Shown piece by piece: positions 1 to 8,705 of a DNA stretch of 64,000 nucleotides. The stretch spans positions 4,663,501-4,727,500 of the forward strand of contig JADJRL010000003.1 in NCBI GenBank assembly GCA_016712225.1, read 5' to 3'. Origin of the DNA: Candidatus Defluviibacterium haderslevense (lineage in GTDB: Bacteria > Bacteroidota > Bacteroidia > Chitinophagales > Saprospiraceae). Position 1 is the stretch's first letter, and every line of letters starts with the position of its first letter. A model generated the notes under the pieces. It did not search any database. It was given only the letters and a program-made list of their open reading frames with translations, and had not been told where the DNA came from. The translations under genes and the position numbers were made by a program.

Positions 1-1
1 C

Positions 2-169
2 AATCTTGGCAGTGCTTTGAACACAGCTTCATACTCAAACTTAGTGGCAGATCCACATGGAGGTTTTTTTCCAATTAATGCAGAAGCTAGAGAAAGGATT
101 TTCGCCTATAGAGTTAGCATCCAAAAAAAGATATATAATCTTACATTAAAATATAAGAATCAAATTTAA
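2..169 (+). CDS. C-terminal fragment of an unrecognised protein (cut by window edge)
   Basis: An open frame enters from the left edge and ends at a TAA at 167-169. It gives about 55 residues containing the stretch ADPHGGFFPINAEARERIFAY and a basic tail. Codon use looks like the neighbours. It converges on the metallophosphoesterase gene, whose stop codon begins three bases further on. I do not recognise the family, and no start or catalytic motif is visible in the fragment. The tight convergent spacing supports a real gene end rather than a chance frame. Confidence 0.4.
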   Translation, partial: NLGSALNTASYSNLVADPHGGFFPINAEARERIFAYRVSIQKKIYNLTLKYKNQI

Positions 170-172
170 TTC

Positions 173-1345
173 TTAAATTTTTGACCTCTGTTCTAAATCA
201 TAATCTAAAATCTCTGGAATGTTTAATTTAGGTTTTTCATATTTAATACGGAGCTCTTGGGCAAATTCTACTAATTCATTTTTATTCCATTGAATATCAC
301 TCAATAAATCATTAATTTGATAATGAGATCTTAATTTTAAAATAAAATCTTCGTATTTATTATTGAAAATAGTCAATTTTCTATTTTTTATTATTTTTTC
401 GATGTTAAAAATATCATCACCTTTTAAATTTAACTTATAATGTATATTACATTTTTGATTTAAGTTAACTTCAATTATAGAAATGAAATCATCCCCTGTA
501 GTTAAAAAAGGAACATCAAACAACGAATTATGAGTATGACCATTTAATACAATATTGTGTCCTAATAGTTTATGAAAGTAATTTGTTTTATCTTCATAAC
601 AGAGTAATTTAGGATCGTGATGAGAAATTGCAATTGTTAAGATTATATTATTATTATCAGCTAAGTTTAATTTTTCACAAATTGGATCCATCAATTTATT
701 TCCTATGGAAATTCTTTCATGATCAAAATTATTATACTTAAATTTTAATTCCAATTTACAAGACTCATTCCATGTTTCATCTCTCATACATAACCAACTT
801 GAATTTATCCAACTCAAAAGTATATTGTAATTTTGACCAATACCTATTTGCTCACAACCAGTAAGTGATTCAATATTTTCATGACCTTTGTAATTATTAG
901 CTTTTATAGCTTGCATAAATTCAAGATAGAACTTATAAGCTTCGATTAATTTTTCTTTTGATTCATCAACTATTTCAGAAAAGGTTATTGCATCTATTTT
1001 ACTTTTAAGATAATCTTCTTTTAATTTGTTTACTTCTAATAAGGACTTTACAAAATCATCATATAAATCATGATTACCCGGTGTACAAAATAGCTTTGTA
1101 TTATCCTTGAAAAATTGATCTCGTATGTTTTCAAGTAAATCTATTGCTAAATTATGACTTTTATTGGAGCCATTTTTATCCATTAGGTCGCCAGTAGTGA
1201 CTACCATATCTATGGCACTTATTGATTTCCATTCAATAAAATTTCTAATATGGGTTAATATATTTTGCTTTATTTCTGTAAAATTGACATCAGATTTACC
1301 CAGATGTAAATCAGTTATTTGGACTATATAAATTGGATTGGGCAA
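173..1345 (-). CDS. Calcineurin-like metallophosphoesterase
   Basis: The 390-residue protein has the full set of metal-binding motifs of the calcineurin-like phosphoesterase family, in order: D12-x-H14 (ITDLH), G52-D53 (TTGDLMD), G90-NHD93, the H242-H243 pair (SHHD) and GHTH at 269-272. These residues bind the two metal ions that hydrolyse a phosphate ester. There is no signal peptide, so it should be cytosolic. The substrate cannot be told from sequence; relatives act on cyclic nucleotides, nucleotides or phosphoproteins. The region between residues 100 and 240 is longer than in compact family members. It starts at an ATG just downstream of a terminator hairpin, so it probably has its own promoter. 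The family call is firm and the role is open. Confidence 0.85.
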   Translation of the reverse strand: MPNPIYIVQITDLHLGKSDVNFTEIKQNILTHIRNFIEWKSISAIDMVVTTGDLMDKNGSNKSHNLAIDLLENIRDQFFKDNTKLFCTPGNHDLYDDFVKSLLEVNKLKEDYLKSKIDAITFSEIVDESKEKLIEAYKFYLEFMQAIKANNYKGHENIESLTGCEQIGIGQNYNILLSWINSSWLCMRDETWNESCKLELKFKYNNFDHERISIGNKLMDPICEKLNLADNNNIILTIAISHHDPKLLCYEDKTNYFHKLLGHNIVLNGHTHNSLFDVPFLTTGDDFISIIEVNLNQKCNIHYKLNLKGDDIFNIEKIIKNRKLTIFNNKYEDFILKLRSHYQINDLLSDIQWNKNELVEFAQELRIKYEKPKLNIPEILDYDLEQRSKI

Positions 1346-1363
1346 TTCTATAATTTATTAAAA

Positions 1364-1387
1364 AAACCACTCATAATATAGTGGTTT
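1364..1387 (-). terminator. Intrinsic terminator after the 102-residue gene
   Basis: An 8-bp perfect stem (AAACCACT paired with AGTGGTTT) encloses an 8-base loop. Read on the minus strand it is followed by a run of seven T. It sits 16 bases past the stop of the gene at 1403-1711 and upstream of the phosphoesterase, so it separates the two transcripts. Confidence 0.75.
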
Positions 1388-1402
1388 CTAAAAATATTTA
1401 AT

Positions 1403-1711
1403 TTAATTATCAAATAATCCTATTGGTGTATAAAGACTTTCAATAGAAGGAAACATCAGTGAAGCTTTTTTTCTTTCTTCTTTTAATTCTTCATTTGAGA
1501 TTTTTAAATTTTTAGTTATAGACTCTTTATTTGAGCCTATTATTTTTTCAATTTCATATTGGTTATTTTTGTCATAAAACCAATCTTCGAAATCATCAAA
1601 GGAAATTTCTGCACCTTCTAACTTAACAAAATAGTGATAAAACAATCTATCTCTAAATGGAAACTTTCGTAGGTACAATTCTAACAGTTCTAGATTTGTA
1701 AGCTCTTTCAT
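1403..1711 (-). CDS. Hypothetical protein, 102 residues
   Basis: This is a small, charged, soluble protein with no signal peptide or membrane segment. The middle is rich in acidic and aromatic residues (FDDFEDWFYDKNN, about residues 38-50), and a Lys/Glu-rich helix follows (about 68-85). It begins at an ATG and ends just before the terminator at 1364-1387, so it is probably a single-gene transcript. I do not recognise a family. The clean terminator and ordinary codon use argue that it is real. Confidence 0.55.
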   Translation of the reverse strand: MKELTNLELLELYLRKFPFRDRLFYHYFVKLEGAEISFDDFEDWFYDKNNQYEIEKIIGSNKESITKNLKISNEELKEERKKASLMFPSIESLYTPIGLFDN

Positions 1712-2230
1712 ATAATTATTTTAATGAACGATAATATCTATCATATTTATAATAACATAATACATAAGTTTATCATAATGAGTAGATAAAAATTGATCAT
1801 TTAAAAAGGTTTGGTTAAAATATAAACTTTATTTAGCAAATATATTACAATCATTTATTCTAGCTTGTTAATATTTTACTAAGATTTATTACATTAAAAT
1901 AAATAATATTTACACATATAATAAACTAATATTTATAATTACTAATAAATCAAGCATTTAACATTAATTTGAATAAAGTAATGTAAAAACCTACAAATAT
2001 AATAGGATAATATTGATATTCCAAATAATTTATTGAGGCTCAATATTAATTGATTTTTCAATTATGGAATTTATAAACCACCTCCACAATCTAATTTTGA
2101 CAGCTTTGTATTAAACTTCTACTATAGCTCTTTTCCTTTATTTCTAAGATGTGTAGGAAAATACAAATTTAATCCATTTAGATCAATTTTAATTTGACCT
2201 CAAAATTTATACCCGTATTTACTAAGCCAC
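1712..2230. other. Intergenic stretch, nothing recognised
   Basis: About 520 bases of very AT-rich DNA between the 102-residue gene and the left copy of the long direct repeat. I see no open frame with sensible codon use, no tRNA and no convincing hairpin with a T-tract. The promoter of the 1403-1711 gene should lie near its right-hand neighbour end (1715-1800). Confidence 0.4.
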
Positions 2231-2281
2231 CTTTAGTTTAATATTTGTTTTCTTATAGGCACTTCCGTTCCCTAGTCTTGG

Positions 2282-2650
2282 TTAACATTGTTCCCTAGTT
2301 TCAGTCATTAAGTTCCCTGGATTTATGGAATAGAGTAGGATGTATTTACCTTTCCTTTCTGATGGATCAACTAGTAATTTGTGGTTCTCATCACTAATAT
2401 AAATTAAACCTCGTTTTAGGAGAGAATTGAGCGTTTTAGACACTATCCTAGCTGATAATCCAGCTTTCTTCATAAACTGAGTTCTAGTGATCCTATCTCG
2501 TAGTTTTCTTCTTCCTGTATATCTATCAATCCAACCATAGGTTTGTCTGATAATTACTAGTAATATTTTTATCTCTGACTCTGTTAATATTGCTAACCAC
2601 TTATCAAATACCTCATTTGGCACATGGGTTGTTTGTTTATATCCCAACAT
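2282..2650 (-). pseudogene. Truncated copy of the HTH / Rep-like protein
   Basis: The first 122 residues are the same as the 144-residue protein encoded at 8706-9140. A single base change turns the codon after Glu-Gln-Cys into a TAA stop, removing the last 22 residues. The winged-helix-like part (residues about 20-95) is untouched, so the short protein could still fold. It lies in the left copy of the direct repeat, next to a beheaded recombinase tail, and is best seen as a decaying duplicate. Confidence 0.7.
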
Positions 2651-2659
2651 AGATTTTTA

Positions 2660-2884
2660 TTAATTGTTATCTTCTAATTCAATCTCATTTGGATATTGCT
2701 TGAAATACTCATTTACTCTTTCTACAAGTTCTTTCATTCGTTCCCGAACTTCATTTTTATCCACAGAAATTGCCTGATTGGCAATTTCTGCTGTACATGT
2801 TCGAGTGTTGGCTTGGTCTTGTCCGCTAGGTGTGTCTAGAAGGCAGATAATGCCATTGTGGCAAATTATCCAAATGAAGGTCAT
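2660..2884 (-). pseudogene. Beheaded serine recombinase: C-terminal tail only
   Basis: From SGQDQAN onward the 74-residue frame matches the tail of the recombinase at 9147-10736, including the helix VRERMKELVERVNEYFKQY. The first 19 residues come from unrelated DNA beyond the repeat edge at 2827. The resolvase, recombinase and zinc-ribbon domains are all missing. One base change also shortens the end by one residue. No activity as a recombinase is possible; the tail may be a stand-alone helix at most. Confidence 0.7.
2764..2790. repeat. 11-bp inverted repeat inside the recombinase tail
   Basis: CAGAAATTGCC and GGCAATTTCTG form a perfect dyad around a 5-base centre (TGATT). The right copy of the long repeat carries the same dyad at 9254-9280, with the outer two pairs broken. 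It lies in coding DNA close to the point where the two repeat copies diverge, so it may be a protein-binding site for the recombinase. It has no T-tract and is not a terminator. Confidence 0.5.
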
Positions 2885-3021
2885 AATCTAAGGGCTATTT
2901 TTTTTAATTCCATTTTTTGGAAAGAATATAACGGAACCTTAATGAATTTCTTAAACGTTTAGCCCGCTTCAAGTAGAACATATTACTAGAAAATACTAAT
3001 GCAACATGTTAAAATTTATCT

Positions 3022-3417
3022 ATGAAGGATTTCGATTCTTGGAACATAGAAAAGAAAAATTTAGAAAATATTGGTCATGCAACTCTTTCATTTCACGAAC
3101 GAGAAATTTGGTGGTGCTCAATTGGTATCAATTTAGGCGATGAACAAGATGGAAAGAATGAATTATTTGAACGACCAGTGTTAATTATAAAAAAGTTTAA
3201 CAACAAAATATGCTGGGTTTTGCCAATGACAACTAAGCAAAAAGATGGAATTTATTACCATCAATTGGAACATGACGGCAAGATATTCTCAGTTATTCTC
3301 TCTCAAATACGCTTAGTAAGTGTCAAACGGTTCCGACGGTTTGTACGAAAGATTTCACCGCATCAATTTGAAAAGATCCAAGATAAACTTGCGAGTTTTA
3401 TAAAGAAAGTAGCCTAG
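3022..3417 (+). CDS. PemK/MazF-like toxin
   Basis: The 131-residue protein reads as the SH3-like barrel of the PemK/MazF family. It has a tryptophan-rich start (REIWWCSIGINLG, about 27-39) and then the conserved arrangement RPVLIIKKF (about 51-59) and VLPMTTKQK (about 68-76). A strand with SVILSQIRLVSVKRF (about 92-106) follows. Family members are usually mRNA-cleaving endoribonucleases kept in check by a small antitoxin. No antitoxin gene is visible on either side: upstream is the repeat and downstream is a hairpin, then the LexA-like gene. About 30 extra residues precede the usual barrel. It lies inside the segment enclosed by the direct repeats. Confidence 0.75.
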   Translation: MKDFDSWNIEKKNLENIGHATLSFHEREIWWCSIGINLGDEQDGKNELFERPVLIIKKFNNKICWVLPMTTKQKDGIYYHQLEHDGKIFSVILSQIRLVSVKRFRRFVRKISPHQFEKIQDKLASFIKKVA

Positions 3418-3424
3418 AACGAAC

Positions 3425-3446
3425 GAAGCCCCCTTTCGGGGACTTC
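3425..3446. terminator. GC-rich hairpin after the MazF-like gene
   Basis: GAAG-CCCC pairs with GGGG-(A)-CTTC around a 5-base loop, with one bulged A. It starts 8 bases past the MazF stop codon. There is no T-tract on the plus strand, so it is a weak intrinsic terminator at best. It may instead stabilise the 3' end of the message. Confidence 0.45.
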
Positions 3447-3615
3447 TCGATTGGACTAATGTCCATTTGTATCTTTAGTATAGCAAAATGAATTTATAAG
3501 TCAAGTATCTATATTTATAATCATAATGCATTGATATATAGTAATTTAATACAAACCTTACTTTTTTTAAAAAAAATCTTATAATTAGGAAACTTAATAT
3601 GTAATTGCATGGTTT

Positions 3616-3641
3616 GTATAAATAAGTTATACTGATTTATA
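3616..3641. promoter_or_regulatory. Candidate operator of the LexA-like gene
   Basis: Two overlapping dyads end four bases before the ATG at 3645. GTATAA-N5-TTATAC lies at 3616-3632, and TATAAAT-N11-ATTTATA runs from 3617 to 3641. LexA proteins bind short inverted repeats in front of their own gene, so autoregulation is the natural reading. The motif is not a published consensus that I can name. Confidence 0.5.
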
Positions 3642-3644
3642 CCT

Positions 3645-4286
3645 ATGATTGAATTTTTAAGTAATAATGACAAAAGAGTTTATTCCTTGATTCGGAGCCG
3701 ATTAATACATGGCTTAGAAAGCCCTAAATTAAGGGAAATAAACGAAATTTTAGGGAGAACATCTCCAAGGTCTGCTGTTTTAGCATTGATGCGGTTGGAA
3801 GAGGCAGGCTTAATCAGAAGAATGGAGGGTAATAAGATTCATTTGACTACCATATCCTTACAATCGGACTTATCAATCTCTACAGTAAAAGTACCACTTG
3901 TTGGTTCAATTACCGCCGGCAACCCAATCCTTGCAGAACAGGATATCACAGCTTATATTCCAATCACTACAGCAATTGCTAAACCTGGAAATAAGTATTT
4001 TTTATTACGAGTTATTGGAGATTCAATGAATGAAGCAATTGTGAAAGGTGAAAAAATTGAGGAAGGATGCTTATTGCTTGTTCAACAACAATCAACCGCA
4101 GAAAACGGTCAAATAATAGTTGCTTTAATAAATGAGGAAGCAACCGTTAAAGTATTTGAAAGAAAAAATCAACTTGTATTTCTGAAGCCCAGATCAACTA
4201 ATCCAATTCACAAGCCAATTGTATTATCAGAAAATTGTTTAATTCAGGGAGTTATAGTCGCTGTACTCCCAGCAGATCTTTATTAA
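3645..4286 (+). CDS. lexA: LexA-like repressor with S24 peptidase domain
   Basis: The 213-residue protein has a winged-helix N-terminus (about 8-72) and a C-terminal S24 self-cleavage domain. The cleavage site A91-G92 lies in SITAGNP, the nucleophile is S127 in GDSMNEA, and the general-base lysine is K169 in ATVKVF. Length and layout match LexA. After DNA damage, RecA filaments would trigger cleavage and release the targets. A dyad directly upstream suggests it represses itself. It is followed 22 bases later by a small SANT-like gene and then by a helicase gene on the same strand, so it may control these cargo genes. Whether it is the chromosome's main LexA or an element-borne copy cannot be told; its place inside repeat-bounded DNA favours the latter. 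Confidence 0.85.
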   Translation: MIEFLSNNDKRVYSLIRSRLIHGLESPKLREINEILGRTSPRSAVLALMRLEEAGLIRRMEGNKIHLTTISLQSDLSISTVKVPLVGSITAGNPILAEQDITAYIPITTAIAKPGNKYFLLRVIGDSMNEAIVKGEKIEEGCLLLVQQQSTAENGQIIVALINEEATVKVFERKNQLVFLKPRSTNPIHKPIVLSENCLIQGVIVAVLPADLY

Positions 4287-4308
4287 TAACTTTTAAAAAA
4301 TTAAAATT

Positions 4309-4512
4309 ATGTCTAAATCAAATCGTAATTCAGGAAAACCATGGACTTCACAAGAAGTTAAACAATTACATACACTTGCAACTGGAAATACTCCAACAAG
4401 AGTAATTGGTTTTAAATTAGGAAGAACTCCTGATTCCATTTACTCTAAGGCAAGTGAAAATAATATTTCATTGAAACCAACCAATCAATCACCTTATAAT
4501 CGGAGTAAGTAA
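4309..4512 (+). CDS. Small SANT/Myb-like protein
   Basis: A 67-residue basic protein has the pattern KPWTSQEVKQLHTLATGNTP followed by a second helix pair with LGRTPDSIYSKA. This resembles a SANT/Myb-type helix-turn-helix, with the tryptophan at residue 12 as core. It is probably a DNA- or RNA-binding accessory factor. It lies between the LexA-like and helicase genes, with 22 and 33 bases of spacing, which suggests cotranscription. The role is unknown. Confidence 0.6.
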   Translation: MSKSNRNSGKPWTSQEVKQLHTLATGNTPTRVIGFKLGRTPDSIYSKASENNISLKPTNQSPYNRSK

Positions 4513-4545
4513 TAGAAACATTAAACAAAACGAGTTCATCCCTAT

Positions 4546-7467
4546 ATGAGTTATTTTAAAGAACATTATCATGAATTTCGCTACCCTATTAAAGTTGATG
4601 AAAGCACACCAGGTTTTCGAAACGCTCAATTAGGTGCGATCCATTCAGCTGCTGGTCATTTATCTAATCGTAAAGATCCTGGAATAATAACTATGCCAAC
4701 TGGATCAGGTAAAACAGCAGTTCTGATTGCTTCAGCATTTATCATGCAAGCTAAAAGGGTTTTAATTATTACTCCAAGTCGACTTGTAAGAGAACAAATT
4801 GTTGAGGAGGTTAGCAAACTAATAACTTTAAAAGAAGCGCAAGCGATACCAGCCGATATTCCAAATCCAAAAGTAAAAAGTATACAGAAAAGGATATCCT
4901 CTTTAGAGGAATGGGAGACTTTGCGAGAATTTGATGTAGTAGTTGCAACAATACAAAGTATAAGTCCAGAATATCATACTATACCAGAACCACCCACTGA
5001 TCTCTTTGACCTTGTATTAATAGATGAAGCACATCATAGTCCTGCACGAACCTGGCAAAGAGTATTAGATCATTTTAAATCATCTAAACGTCTTCTATTT
5101 ACGGCAACTCCATTTCGACAAGACCAAAAGGAAATCAAAGGAAAGTTTATCTATACTTATTCTCTTGATCAAGCATATACGGATGGAATATTCGGACAAT
5201 TTTCCTTTCAGGCAGTAGTTCCCTTTGAAGGTGAAGGCCATGATGAAGCAATTGCTCGTGCTACGGAACAAAAGTTTTTATCTGACAAACGAGCTGGGTA
5301 TAATCACCGTATAATGGTTAGAACTGATGGTGTCCCTCGAGCAAAGGAATTATTAGAACTCTATAAACGAATAACGAATCTAAAGCTTGATCTAATTACA
5401 GGTAACAATACACTTGCCTCAGTTAAAAAGAAAATTGAACTTCTTAAAAACGGTGGTCTTGATGGTATAGTTTGCGTTAATATGGCTGGCGAAGGATTTA
5501 ATTTTCCCAGTCTTAAGATTGCTGCAATTCATGCTCCTCATAAATCTTTAAATGTTACACTACAATTTGTTGGTCGATTCGCTCGAACTGCTGGTGCTAA
5601 TCTTGGTCCCGCAACTTTTTTGGCGATTCCATCAGATGTCAAAATAGAAGAAGAACGACTCTATGATTCAAGAGCAATTTGGCAAGTAATGATTCATAAT
5701 TTAGCAGCACTTAGAATGAACCAGGAGATTGAAACACGTGAAGCTCTTCAATCATTTACAGTAATTGATGCCGTTCCTGATCTTTCAGACTTATCGCTCT
5801 ATACACTAGAACCATATTATCACGTAAAAATTTATCAGCTTCAAGGAGATATTAATATTGAGGAAGAAATCAAATTTCCTTCTCGCTTTCAAATGGTATA
5901 TCATGGCGTAAGTTTACCGCTTAATACAGCCATCTATATAACAAGAGAAATAAGTCTTCCACGGTGGACAGACGACAACAGACTTTCAAATCTTGAGTCT
6001 GACTTATTTATTTTTTATTTTGATCGGACGTCAAAACTTTTCTTTGTTTGTGCATCTCGTAAAAGCGCTGGCATATATGAAGAATTAATGGATTCATTCA
6101 CACATGCAAATCCGCGTGTTCTGCCACTTGTGAGATTGAATAAAGCTTTGAATGATTTAACAGCAACCGAGTTTTTTAATGTAGGAATGAGAAATCGTGT
6201 CGCTTCTAATACATCTGAATCCTATAGAATTATTGCTGGTTCAAGTGCTGACAAATCGGTCTTAAGAAGCGATAGCAGGCTCTACCATCGCGGTCATGCT
6301 TTTGGCAAAGCACTCGATCGCGGAGAACAAGTAACTATTGGATTAAGTAGTGCTTCTAAAATATGGAGTAATAAAAGTTCAAAACTTCCAGAATTAATTG
6401 AATGGTGTAAAAGACTTGCAGTAAAAATTATTAGTAATCGTACTCCGATAACAAATTCAGGATTAGATAATCTTAGTCCGGGTGAAGAATTAACAGAACT
6501 TCCACAAAACATTATTTCTGCGGATTGGCCTAAATCTATATATTTAAACCCTCCAATGGCAGTTATATCTGATGCTGAAGGAAATCCACTTAGAGTACCC
6601 CTTATTTATTTTAACCTTTCAGTTGATGAAAGCGCTTCTACCCCGAATGCAACTATGTGTGTAATTACTTTTAATTCTTTGAACTATAGATTTACATTTT
6701 CACTTGAAACAAATCATTTTTTTGAATTAGCATCTGAAAATGAGCCAGAAATAAAAGTGGAGCATGGTCGAACGGTGATATCATTAATTGAATATATTAA
6801 TCACGAAATGCTTGTATTTCACACAAATGATTTAGCATTAATTGATGGGATTAGTATTTTTAGAGCACCACCTGATTCTTTCTCGCCTTTGAATACCGAA
6901 ATTATTGAAGTCACAGATTGGATTGCACAAAATGTAGACACTAGGTGTGAATTTGGTGATGCCCGTGAAGGAATGATTTCAATTCATAGTTATATTGGTT
7001 CTTTATTAGAATCTTCTGACGCAGATATTGCATATTACGATCATTCAACAGGTGAAATCGCGGATTACATTTCATTTAAAAACAGAGATGGCCGAATACT
7101 TATTAGTTTTTATCATTGCAAGAAATCTCCTTCAGCAAATCCAGGGCATGATATAAGATCTATGAGTGAACTTACTACTCAAATCGTTAAATCTGTTATT
7201 TGGACTTCAAAACAGAGAATCTTAGATAATATTCGTCGAAGGTATACCCAACGTATAGGCGCACATACCTTTGTAAAAGGAAATTTAGAAGAGCTTGAAT
7301 CTTTGTTAACTGGAGCAACAGCTGCATCAATTGATTTTGAGTTCATAGCAGTTCAACCAGGTTTAAAAAAAGATGGTCTTACTGCAGAATTATCTAATAT
7401 GTTGGCAGCTGGAAGTGACTATCTTAAAAGAGGAGGTTATTTGGGAGTGAGAATTTTATCTTCTTAA
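4546..7467 (+). CDS. SF2 helicase with nuclease-like C-terminal domain
   Basis: The 973-residue protein starts with a superfamily 2 helicase core. The Walker A motif is PTGSGKT (51-57), DEAH lies at 160-163, TATPFR at 186-191 and motif VI (QFVGRFART) at 340-348. A long middle region (about 400-790) is not recognisable to me. Near the end, E837-I-A-D840 followed by a strand and FYHCKKS (855-861) has the spacing of a PD-(D/E)XK-type nuclease core. The helix that follows ends in QIVKSVIWTSKQ. A helicase fused to a nuclease fits restriction-like or antiphage proteins. Its neighbours here (MazF, LexA, protease, recombinase) also point to defence cargo. The helicase call is certain; the nuclease and the defence role are inference. 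Confidence 0.8.
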   Translation: MSYFKEHYHEFRYPIKVDESTPGFRNAQLGAIHSAAGHLSNRKDPGIITMPTGSGKTAVLIASAFIMQAKRVLIITPSRLVREQIVEEVSKLITLKEAQAIPADIPNPKVKSIQKRISSLEEWETLREFDVVVATIQSISPEYHTIPEPPTDLFDLVLIDEAHHSPARTWQRVLDHFKSSKRLLFTATPFRQDQKEIKGKFIYTYSLDQAYTDGIFGQFSFQAVVPFEGEGHDEAIARATEQKFLSDKRAGYNHRIMVRTDGVPRAKELLELYKRITNLKLDLITGNNTLASVKKKIELLKNGGLDGIVCVNMAGEGFNFPSLKIAAIHAPHKSLNVTLQFVGRFARTAGANLGPATFLAIPSDVKIEEERLYDSRAIWQVMIHNLAALRMNQEIETREALQSFTVIDAVPDLSDLSLYTLEPYYHVKIYQLQGDINIEEEIKFPSRFQMVYHGVSLPLNTAIYITREISLPRWTDDNRLSNLESDLFIFYFDRTSKLFFVCASRKSAGIYEELMDSFTHANPRVLPLVRLNKALNDLTATEFFNVGMRNRVASNTSESYRIIAGSSADKSVLRSDSRLYHRGHAFGKALDRGEQVTIGLSSASKIWSNKSSKLPELIEWCKRLAVKIISNRTPITNSGLDNLSPGEELTELPQNIISADWPKSIYLNPPMAVISDAEGNPLRVPLIYFNLSVDESASTPNATMCVITFNSLNYRFTFSLETNHFFELASENEPEIKVEHGRTVISLIEYINHEMLVFHTNDLALIDGISIFRAPPDSFSPLNTEIIEVTDWIAQNVDTRCEFGDAREGMISIHSYIGSLLESSDADIAYYDHSTGEIADYISFKNRDGRILISFYHCKKSPSANPGHDIRSMSELTTQIVKSVIWTSKQRILDNIRRRYTQRIGAHTFVKGNLEELESLLTGATAASIDFEFIAVQPGLKKDGLTAELSNMLAAGSDYLKRGGYLGVRILSS

Positions 7468-7531
7468 AGATAAAATTTTATTTATTAGCGGATTTTACAT
7501 TCTACCGAAGTTTCTAAATAATACAATAAAC

Positions 7532-8182
7532 ATGGACAGTTACAATAAAATGCACAAATATTTAACTTTCGTATCCCTATTATTTGCATCTAATATTAAT
7601 GTTGCTCAAACTCCAAAAGTGGTATTTAATAGTTTAGGACTAATTGCGCATGACAACAAACCAATTGGCACAGCCTTCTCTGTCTCGCCAAATAGAGTTG
7701 TTACTGCTGCTCATAATCTATATAATAAAATTAACGGTCAACTTATTGACATTAATACCCTAAGTTTTACTTGTTTAGAACCAATAAAGTTGGTACGATT
7801 CAAAATTCTAAAGTTGGACACATGTTATGACTTTGCAGTATTGGAAGTAGAAGAAGGAACAATATTAAATTATCTTACTAAGGGTTCTTTAAGAAAGGTA
7901 AATAAATCTGAAAAAGTAAAATATTATGGATTTGATTTTAAAGCAAGTGAAAAATTTGGCATTCCTCAGGTGACTTCTTATAGCTCATTCATTGACCAAG
8001 TTAATATTAGAAAGAAGAAAGCATGTCAAGTAAAACAAATTCAATTCAGAGGACGAGCATATTTTGGCTTTTCTGGTGGCCCTATACTTAATTCAAAAAA
8101 TGAAGTAATTGGATTTATCTCAAGTGGCTTGCTGGATGATGCAAATACTGTGATTTTTGGATATCCAGTGCCTGAATTTTAA
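7532..8182 (+). CDS. Trypsin-like serine protease
   Basis: The 216-residue protein has the chymotrypsin-fold triad in the right order: H61 in VVTAAHN, D100 in CYDFAVL and S181 in GFSGGPIL. The end of the fold (SKNEVIGFISSGL) is also present. Residues about 7-25 are hydrophobic and end in NVAQT, so a cleaved signal peptide is likely and the real start may be M7 at 7550. It begins 64 bases after the helicase gene on the same strand, so it may belong to the same transcript. Its substrate is unknown. Trypsin-like proteins also occur as effectors in some defence systems, but an export signal would argue against a cytosolic effector. Confidence 0.8.
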   Translation: MDSYNKMHKYLTFVSLLFASNINVAQTPKVVFNSLGLIAHDNKPIGTAFSVSPNRVVTAAHNLYNKINGQLIDINTLSFTCLEPIKLVRFKILKLDTCYDFAVLEVEEGTILNYLTKGSLRKVNKSEKVKYYGFDFKASEKFGIPQVTSYSSFIDQVNIRKKKACQVKQIQFRGRAYFGFSGGPILNSKNEVIGFISSGLLDDANTVIFGYPVPEF

Positions 8183-8705
8183 ATAATATAATTAAATCTA
8201 TTGTGATGGTAGAGAGTATTAAATTTAATGAGTCATAGATATTTTTGACTATTAAATATTTCTCATTGATTTTTTAATTAAGGACAAATTTATTGGCAAT
8301 TATTAACTTATACTTATCCAATCATTCAATCATTTCCTCCAAGGATTTAATTTTAAATGAGTTTAATTTTGGTTGATAAGTATCTTTTTTTTAATAATTG
8401 TCATTAACTTCATACAATTTTTTATTAAATTAGGTAGAATAATTTTACACCTAAGCACAAATATCTATTCTATTGAAGTATGAACCAATAAATGATACAC
8501 CAAAAGAACATCTATCTTAGGCTTCCACTTTCCTTTTTCCATAAGGCATAAACTTGTATTTTGAATATGTAAATATTCAACATCCTTTTAACTTAGTGCA
8601 GATTTCTTCCGATACATTCTCATGTAGATAGGAGGTTTGTACATAATATAATTATACATCTCAGAATCTCAAAAGGTATCACTAAGAATGGAAAGAAAGC
8701 AAAAA
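8183..8705. other. Intergenic stretch, nothing recognised
   Basis: About 520 AT-rich bases between the protease gene and the convergent Rep-like gene. I see no plausible frame and no strong terminator. The first bases of the right-hand long repeat begin at 8721, inside the 3' end of the next gene. Confidence 0.4.

Larger units (their letters stand above)
2231..2827. repeat. Long direct repeat, left copy
   Basis: This segment matches 8721-9317 at a constant offset of 6490 bases with no gaps. By eye I count about nine base differences, most of them at the left end. Both copies have the same orientation. Each holds the HTH/Rep-like gene and the last roughly 50 codons of the serine recombinase gene. 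The similarity stops abruptly on the right after GTCCGCT. The left copy is the decayed one. Confidence 0.9.
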
